Origin: Eubacteriales Family XIII. Incertae Sedis bacterium
GTDB taxonomy: Bacteria; Bacillota; Clostridia; Peptostreptococcales; Anaerovoracaceae
Direction: 5' to 3'
DNA: 53,984 bases
Assembly: GCA_031266025.1 (NCBI GenBank)
Contig: JAISBV010000044.1
Location: 1-53,984, forward strand
Position 1 is the first letter of the stretch. Every line of letters starts with the position of its first letter. Position numbers and translations under genes: made by a program. This document shows, piece by piece, positions 49,298 to 53,984 of this stretch. Below the pieces are notes generated by a model. It was not told the DNA's origin, searched no databases, and saw only the letters and a list, made by a program, of their open reading frames with translations.

Positions 49298-50428
49298 CTA
49301 AGTAATATCGGCAATAAATGTATAGACTGTTGCGCCTCCCGAAAGTGTAAACGTAATCGTGGCGGTAGTCGCTGCGTTCCAACCTCCTTTTATACCTACC
49401 TTACTGCCTGTGTAATCAAATATGAATAAGTTGCCAACTTGTGCCGGAGTCATAGCGACTCCTTCGTATTTCACAGATGTCACAGTTTGGCCGGCAAAGT
49501 TGAAATCTGTCGACTTGCTTACATTTGTGCCTTTGGCGACCGTAAGCGTGCCGCCGTCCAAGGGATCGACCGTTCCTATAAAGCCGACGGGCACTATCAG
49601 TGACAGCGGCTTAAATGAAGCGTCCGGCTCAACCAAGGCCGGGATGACGGAATCAAAGGACGGCGAAGAGGTATCGTCCTTGGCAAAAGTGAATACAGCC
49701 TGCACGGAAACTGTGCTTGGATTGGATGCCGCTGAGAAATGAGACCAGTCGGCGTTCTTGTTCACATAACCGCCGATCAGAATACCTGTGCCGTGTCCCG
49801 TACCTGCGTCCGGCGTCGCCGTATAGACGCCGGAATTGTTGGCGACGGTATATTCAGCGGAATCAAGGACAAAGGTCAATGTCTGGTTTGCATCAACAGC
49901 CGTGACCACATAACCTTTGTCAGCGGGAATGAAAACATTGCTGGCAGTAATGTCGACGCCGGATGGAGCTGCGTACAGCAGCACATTATTGGCCGTACCG
50001 ATGTTCACCGAGTCGATGGTGGCCTTGTCCGAACCCGACCAGGAAATGAACTGCGCCGTAGAAATATTGGGGGCTGTACCAGCATTGGTAATTCCCGTAA
50101 GTTTGATGCTCACCTTTACATTTTTGGAACTGTTGTTAGTTACCAACGCCGGCGCGGAGGGAATGATACGACCGCCTTTCAAATCTGAAAGCGACACAGA
50201 CTTTGTGTCTTCAATCTCGGTAAGGCCCTGCGGATCAAGCGTGAAATTGAGGTTTGCACTCGTGGGAAGGCTGACGGCATATATATCCAAGTCGAGATAA
50301 TTGACGTCGCCGGCGCCCGTGACGGTCGTATTGCCGGATGAAGTTCCGGTCTCGGCAAAGACCGAGGGGATCGTGCCGAGAACCAAAAGTGCGGCCACGG
50401 CTGTTGCGATAACTTTTCTTTTCATCAT
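49298..50428 (-). CDS. Secreted surface-type protein with signal peptide
   Basis: MMKRKVIATAVAALLVLGTIPSVFAETG signal peptide; Thr/Ser/Val-rich beta-like ectodomain. Confidence 0.8.
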   Translation of the reverse strand: MMKRKVIATAVAALLVLGTIPSVFAETGTSSGNTTVTGAGDVNYLDLDIYAVSLPTSANLNFTLDPQGLTEIEDTKSVSLSDLKGGRIIPSAPALVTNNSSKNVKVSIKLTGITNAGTAPNISTAQFISWSGSDKATIDSVNIGTANNVLLYAAPSGVDITASNVFIPADKGYVVTAVDANQTLTFVLDSAEYTVANNSGVYTATPDAGTGHGTGILIGGYVNKNADWSHFSAASNPSTVSVQAVFTFAKDDTSSPSFDSVIPALVEPDASFKPLSLIVPVGFIGTVDPLDGGTLTVAKGTNVSKSTDFNFAGQTVTSVKYEGVAMTPAQVGNLFIFDYTGSKVGIKGGWNAATTATITFTLSGGATVYTFIADIT

Positions 50429-50491
50429 TGTAGGACTCCTTTCTTTTTGTTTTCGCACGGCGCGGGCCTTTGTTTTGCCGTTTCGCCGCGA

Positions 50492-50520
50492 AAAATAATT
50501 GGAGGTGAAATATTTGTCAA
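50492..50520 (-). promoter_or_regulatory. Putative promoter of the secreted-protein gene
   Basis: Minus strand TTGACA - 17 nt - TATTTT upstream of ATG 50428. Confidence 0.45.
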
Positions 50521-50526
50521 TCCACA

Positions 50527-51054
50527 TCATGAAAGGATATGGAGTGTGACCGATACGGAAACGTTGCTCAATTCATTGCCGTCGTCGTCCAACAAGCGAT
50601 ATGTTGCTATGGCGGAGTGTTCGCCCGCGCCCGGATTTCTGTCAAGCGCGAAGTTTGTCAATTGGCTGCCCACAGGAATATCAGGCGATGTATATATTAT
50701 TTCATTCGTTTCCTCAAGCGAAAGCGTGAAATATACTGTACGTGTATTGTTTTCCGAGTTCGCCACATAGGCGTTTTCGGACGGGGTATCCCAAGTTTCG
50801 AACGTCCATTCCACATTCATGCGGGTTTCGTAATAGCCGTCCGCCACGGGTTCGTTGAGTTTACTGCGGATAGATTCTATATTTTCGATTGTGGCCACCG
50901 TGCCCACGCCGCCGATCCGCGTTTCTGTGGGTGCGGGCTCGGGCGCGTTCAGGAGACGCACGATCACGATGATCAATACCGTTATGACGACGAGCGCCAA
51001 AACTACGGCGATCACAACAAATTTATTTATACTGCCTTTTGTCTCCGCTTCCAT
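50527..51054 (-). CDS. Single-pass membrane-anchored surface protein
   Basis: KFVVIAVVLALVVITVLIIVIVRLL TM segment then extracellular domain. Confidence 0.65.
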   Translation of the reverse strand: MEAETKGSINKFVVIAVVLALVVITVLIIVIVRLLNAPEPAPTETRIGGVGTVATIENIESIRSKLNEPVADGYYETRMNVEWTFETWDTPSENAYVANSENNTRTVYFTLSLEETNEIIYTSPDIPVGSQLTNFALDRNPGAGEHSAIATYRLLDDDGNELSNVSVSVTLHILS

Positions 51055-51071
51055 GATTTATGCTCTCCCTG

Positions 51072-52037
51072 TTACAGTTTCTCGGCGCCGTCATCCTTGC
51101 GCGCGTCCTGTGATTGCTCCGAAGTCGTTTCTTCCGCCGCGCTTTCCGATCCGGGTGTTATGTCTTCGGCATTCACCGTATTCGATTGCTCATTCTTCTC
51201 AGCGGATTCCAAAACGGGCGGATCGTCATCTGTAGGCGAATTGACATCCGTCTCCTCCGATTCGGGTGACGTATTGTCCGCAGACACACTGTCTGATATA
51301 TAGGTGGAGTCTTCTTGGCCGTCCGGCGCGTCTTCGACGATTTCTTCTGTATTTTCTTCTGCGGCAGACACGTCTTCATCAATGGGATAGACTACGGGTA
51401 CAAGTGCGGAAATAATATCCGACGCCGGAATATCTATTTCAAAACTGAGAAAAATCATTATTGAGGTTTCTTCCCATTTTATATCGCCGTACTCATTCAC
51501 GGCGCCCTCAAAACGAAAGGTTCCCGAAGCGCCGCCGTCAAGAGCAAAGACAAAATTCTCGCCGCCCGGTTCTGCGCCGATAACTGTATGCGCGGATTCC
51601 CCGCCCGCGTCGCAGATCATATCAATATATATATTATTGCCTTCCTCGGGCAAGTTTTCGTCCGAACGCACAGAAAACGAGTCTTCGTTCGCGATATTCA
51701 CGTAAGCGTCGCGTATCGTGACGTTCACGGGGAAGTCACTATTGTTTGCAACCCTAAATTCGCTCGAAAGAACCACGCCTGTTCCGGTATCGCTGAAAAT
51801 CAGGATATCGAAAGGTACCTCATCCGGCAAGGCCACGTCAATAATGCCGTTCTGCGCGCCCAATACCGCCGACGTCGGCGACTCTTCCGGCGCAATCTGC
51901 GGCGGTGTATCGGGCATTGAAACAGCGCCGCCCGACGTACTCTCGTCTGCGTTTTCCGCAGCGCTCGCGTTTGCGGCAAACAGGCATCCGAAAAGCAAGA
52001 GGGCTATGGGAACGAACACTCGCATATATTTCTTCAT
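51072..52037 (-). CDS. Secreted protein with acidic low-complexity C-terminus
   Basis: MKKYMRVFVPIALLLFGCLFAANASA signal peptide; C-terminal Glu/Asp/Ser/Thr-rich tail. Confidence 0.7.
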   Translation of the reverse strand: MKKYMRVFVPIALLLFGCLFAANASAAENADESTSGGAVSMPDTPPQIAPEESPTSAVLGAQNGIIDVALPDEVPFDILIFSDTGTGVVLSSEFRVANNSDFPVNVTIRDAYVNIANEDSFSVRSDENLPEEGNNIYIDMICDAGGESAHTVIGAEPGGENFVFALDGGASGTFRFEGAVNEYGDIKWEETSIMIFLSFEIDIPASDIISALVPVVYPIDEDVSAAEENTEEIVEDAPDGQEDSTYISDSVSADNTSPESEETDVNSPTDDDPPVLESAEKNEQSNTVNAEDITPGSESAAEETTSEQSQDARKDDGAEKL

Positions 52038-52139
52038 ATCTGTCTCCGTTCTCGTTTTTGGCGAAACAGTTTGGGAAGGAAATCACCATTAAGCTTGTTT
52101 TTAATACGAAATGGGTACAAAGTGCGTTTTCGCGCAAAG

Positions 52140-52159
52140 TGTGAAACATAATATAATAT
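52140..52159 (-). other. Putative guide segment adjacent to the omegaRNA-like scaffold
   Basis: Minus strand ATATTATATTATGTTTCACA immediately after the TCAA scaffold end. Confidence 0.45.
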
Positions 52160-52298
52160 TTGACGTCCCTCGCGGCTCTGCCGCTTGGGTTCCCGCTTCT
52201 TCGAGCGCCGCGGCTCTTGCCGCCTTGCACGCTCTCCGCGGGCGTTTCGGAAAGCGTAGTTTGTACGCGCTTCCCTGTTCCGGCCCGTCCGGCCGTAC
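52160..52298 (-). ncRNA. IS605/TnpB-type omegaRNA-like scaffold
   Basis: Minus strand GTACGGCCGGACGGGCCGG...CGCTTTCCGAAACGCCCGCGGAGAGCG...GGCGGCAAGAGCCGC...GAAGCGGGAACCCAAGCGGCAGAGCCGCGAGGGACGTCAA; stem-loops and TCAA end resemble IS200/IS605 right ends. Confidence 0.65.
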
Positions 52299-52305
52299 AT
52301 TTTAT

Positions 52306-53322
52306 TTAAGAGGCCAAATCCGGCGCGCGCTCCGAGGAGACGTCCGTAAGGACAAGCTCCTTCCCGTACCGGTCGCATTTGTAACGCAGCTTGCCGAGAA
52401 GATAACCGAGACCCGCGTCTGCAAGTTCCTTCGCGAAGCGTTTGTCCGTCATGTGCTCCGATGGCTTTGTGTCCCGAATGTATATCGCGTCGTATTCGCG
52501 CACGAGCCGCGTAGAGAGTTTGTTCAGGCAGTCGCTTCTTCGGTTCGATACCTTTTCGTACGCGCGGGCCAGTTTTATCCTTGCTTTCTCCCGGTTGTTG
52601 CTGCCCTTTGGTTTTCGGGACAGCCTTCGCGAAAGACGCGCTATCTTCTTCTCCGATTTTTCAAAGTATCTCGGGTTTTCGCTTGTGAAGCCGTCCGAGG
52701 TCGTTACAAGGGGCGTTATGCCGAGCTTAATCTCTGCGGTCTTGCCCGTCTTGGGCAAGGGACGGGGGTTCACGTCCGTGCAGCATACGGATACGAAGTA
52801 TTTGCCGCTCGGGCTTTGGAATACGCTTGCGGAGAGTATGCGCCCTTCGGGGCGTCTCGATACCCTGCAGCGCACCCTGCCCAATTTCGGCAATTTGATT
52901 GCCCTGTCTTCTATCGCTATGTTTTCGCGCTTTATGTTCTTTCTGCTCGTATATGAGCTTCTGCCCTTTTTGCTCCTGTACTTCGGAAAACCGGGAGGGC
53001 CGCCGTTTTTCGCCCTGCGAAAGAAGGCTCTGTACGCGCGGTCAAGTTCTTTCAGGGCCACAAGAAGCGCGTTCGAGTCCGCTTCCGCGAGCCACTCCGT
53101 GCCCGCGGCTTTCTTCAGCCGCGCGAGATCGCGGCAGCACTCGTTCAGACCGAGGAGACGGTGTTCGTTCTTGTAGGCGTCTATCCTCATGGCGAGGTAG
53201 TGATTGTATACGAAGCGGCAGCAGCCGAAGCTCTTTTGTATGAGAAGCTCCTGCTCCCGTGTGGGATATATGCGAAAATTGTAACGTTTCTCCACTGTCC
53301 GCGCCCAACCTTTCGTTCCCAT
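52306..53322 (-). CDS. TnpB-like protein, C-terminally truncated and predicted nuclease-dead (TldR-like candidate)
   Basis: VEKRYNFRIYPTREQELLIQKSFGCCRFVYNHYL; FPKYRSK; AEIKLGITPLVTTSDG (usual GIDLG is IKLG); YDAIYIRDTKPSEHM (usual IEdL is IRDT); stops after VLTDVSSERAPDLAS, before the zinc finger and DRD motif. Confidence 0.8.
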   Translation of the reverse strand: MGTKGWARTVEKRYNFRIYPTREQELLIQKSFGCCRFVYNHYLAMRIDAYKNEHRLLGLNECCRDLARLKKAAGTEWLAEADSNALLVALKELDRAYRAFFRRAKNGGPPGFPKYRSKKGRSSYTSRKNIKRENIAIEDRAIKLPKLGRVRCRVSRRPEGRILSASVFQSPSGKYFVSVCCTDVNPRPLPKTGKTAEIKLGITPLVTTSDGFTSENPRYFEKSEKKIARLSRRLSRKPKGSNNREKARIKLARAYEKVSNRRSDCLNKLSTRLVREYDAIYIRDTKPSEHMTDKRFAKELADAGLGYLLGKLRYKCDRYGKELVLTDVSSERAPDLAS

Positions 53323-53325
53323 GGC

Positions 53326-53353
53326 ATGTAACATTTTTTATAAAATGTTACAT
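53326..53353. repeat. Perfect 12-bp-stem palindrome, copy 1
   Basis: ATGTAACATTTT-TTAT-AAAATGTTACAT. Confidence 0.85.
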
Positions 53354-53380
53354 GCCCGGAAAACGATTGATTTTCCAACA

Positions 53381-53404
53381 AAAAAAGAACGCCCTTGGGC
53401 GTTC
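53381..53404 (-). terminator. Rho-independent terminator
   Basis: Minus strand GAACGCCC-AA-GGGCGTTC followed by TTTTTT. Confidence 0.75.
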
Positions 53405-53463
53405 CTGCGGGCGGCGCGCGGTCGGTTCGGCTCCGCGGCCTTTGAAATTGCAACAAAAAAACC

Positions 53464-53491
53464 ATGTAACATTTTATAAAAAATGTTACAT
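53464..53491. repeat. Perfect 12-bp-stem palindrome, copy 2 (inverted relative to copy 1)
   Basis: ATGTAACATTTT-ATAA-AAAATGTTACAT. Confidence 0.85.
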
Positions 53492-53843
53492 GGGCAAACG
53501 CAAATCATTATTTTATTATACTATGTATTGTCCGGTTTGTAAAGTTGCCGGCGAAATTGATCTTGATTCCCGAAATCGGCTTTATTTCACCGATTTTACC
53601 TATACTATCGGGCAAGACACGCCATGGGAAACAAGTATCCTTTTCCCTTTATCGGCCGAAACGCCCCTGACTTTATATCGCTTTGAATTTAAATTACGTT
53701 CAAAATAATGGTGAATTCGGCGGTGTAAAATAGTTCTGGATTAAGTAAAAGGGCGTTGTCCACAAAAAAATAAGGAAGAAGGCCCCTTTCCGTGATAAGA
53801 TGTAATCTTCAAGAAAAACAATCTTTGAACGGAGGAGACCTTC

Positions 53844-53984
53844 ATGGAAAACATTATACTACAAACAGTGACCGAAGCGACAAAAAAGATTCTCGAATAT
53901 CACCGGGAAAACGGACTTTCCTCTCTGCACCGAATGGCGGAAGACATTAAGGCGATCAGCGACGAGATGGCGATGAAAATGCTC
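53844..53984 (+). CDS. N-terminus of a probable ISLre2/UPF0236-type transposase (truncated by window edge)
   Basis: GGAGGAG upstream of ATG; MENIILQTVTEATKKILEYHRENGLSSLHRMAEDIKAISDEMAMKML. Confidence 0.4.
   Translation, partial: MENIILQTVTEATKKILEYHRENGLSSLHRMAEDIKAISDEMAMKML

Noticed and set aside
52111-52956. 281-aa and overlapping plus-strand ORFs across the tnpB region
   Set aside because: Antisense to the TnpB-like gene and omegaRNA scaffold; low-complexity Arg/Ala translation without motifs.
1-53984. CRISPR arrays, rRNA or tRNA genes
   Set aside because: No regularly spaced repeat array or recognisable rRNA/tRNA sequence was seen by eye; a tRNAscan/Infernal run was not possible.

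Overview
Bacterial chromosomal segment, probably Firmicutes/Clostridia-like judging from gene content and synteny (inference). From left to right it contains: (1) the tail of a GHKL-type sensor kinase and an AgrB-like protein; (2) an acyl-ACP thioesterase, a short KdpD/KdpE-type two-component pair, a RACo-like ASKHA/ferredoxin protein and a small UspA protein; (3) dnaE-pfkA-pyk; (4) a complete minus-strand pyrimidine operon pyrB-pyrI-pyrC-pyrF-pyrK-pyrD-pyrE, preceded by a leader ORF whose stop codon lies inside a terminator hairpin; (5) a divergent plus-strand cluster (dihydroorotase-like, PyrK-like, PyrD-like, MFS, ASL-family lyase, maleate isomerase/AMDase family) with a GntR regulator, a candidate orotate/dihydroorotate utilisation locus; (6) a decayed accessory zone with a Fic remnant, a MITE-like insertion, dispersed repeats, a DUF6036-type pair, an AAA-ATPase/PD-(D/E)XK protein and a TIR/deoxyribosyltransferase-like protein; (7) a large surface-glycan locus with GDP-D-glycero-manno-heptose genes, CDP-glycerol-glycerophosphotransferase-like proteins, glycosyltransferases and methyltransferases, several of which carry the same kind of Rossmann-like module; (8) three secreted or membrane surface proteins; (9) a C-terminally truncated TnpB-like protein that appears to have lost all three RuvC catalytic residues but is followed by an apparently intact IS605-type omegaRNA scaffold and guide; and (10) the start of another transposase-like ORF. 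Item 9 is the best candidate for an undescribed system: a TldR-like, nuclease-dead, RNA-guided regulator next to a surface-protein operon. All assignments come from reading motifs by eye; no database search was run.
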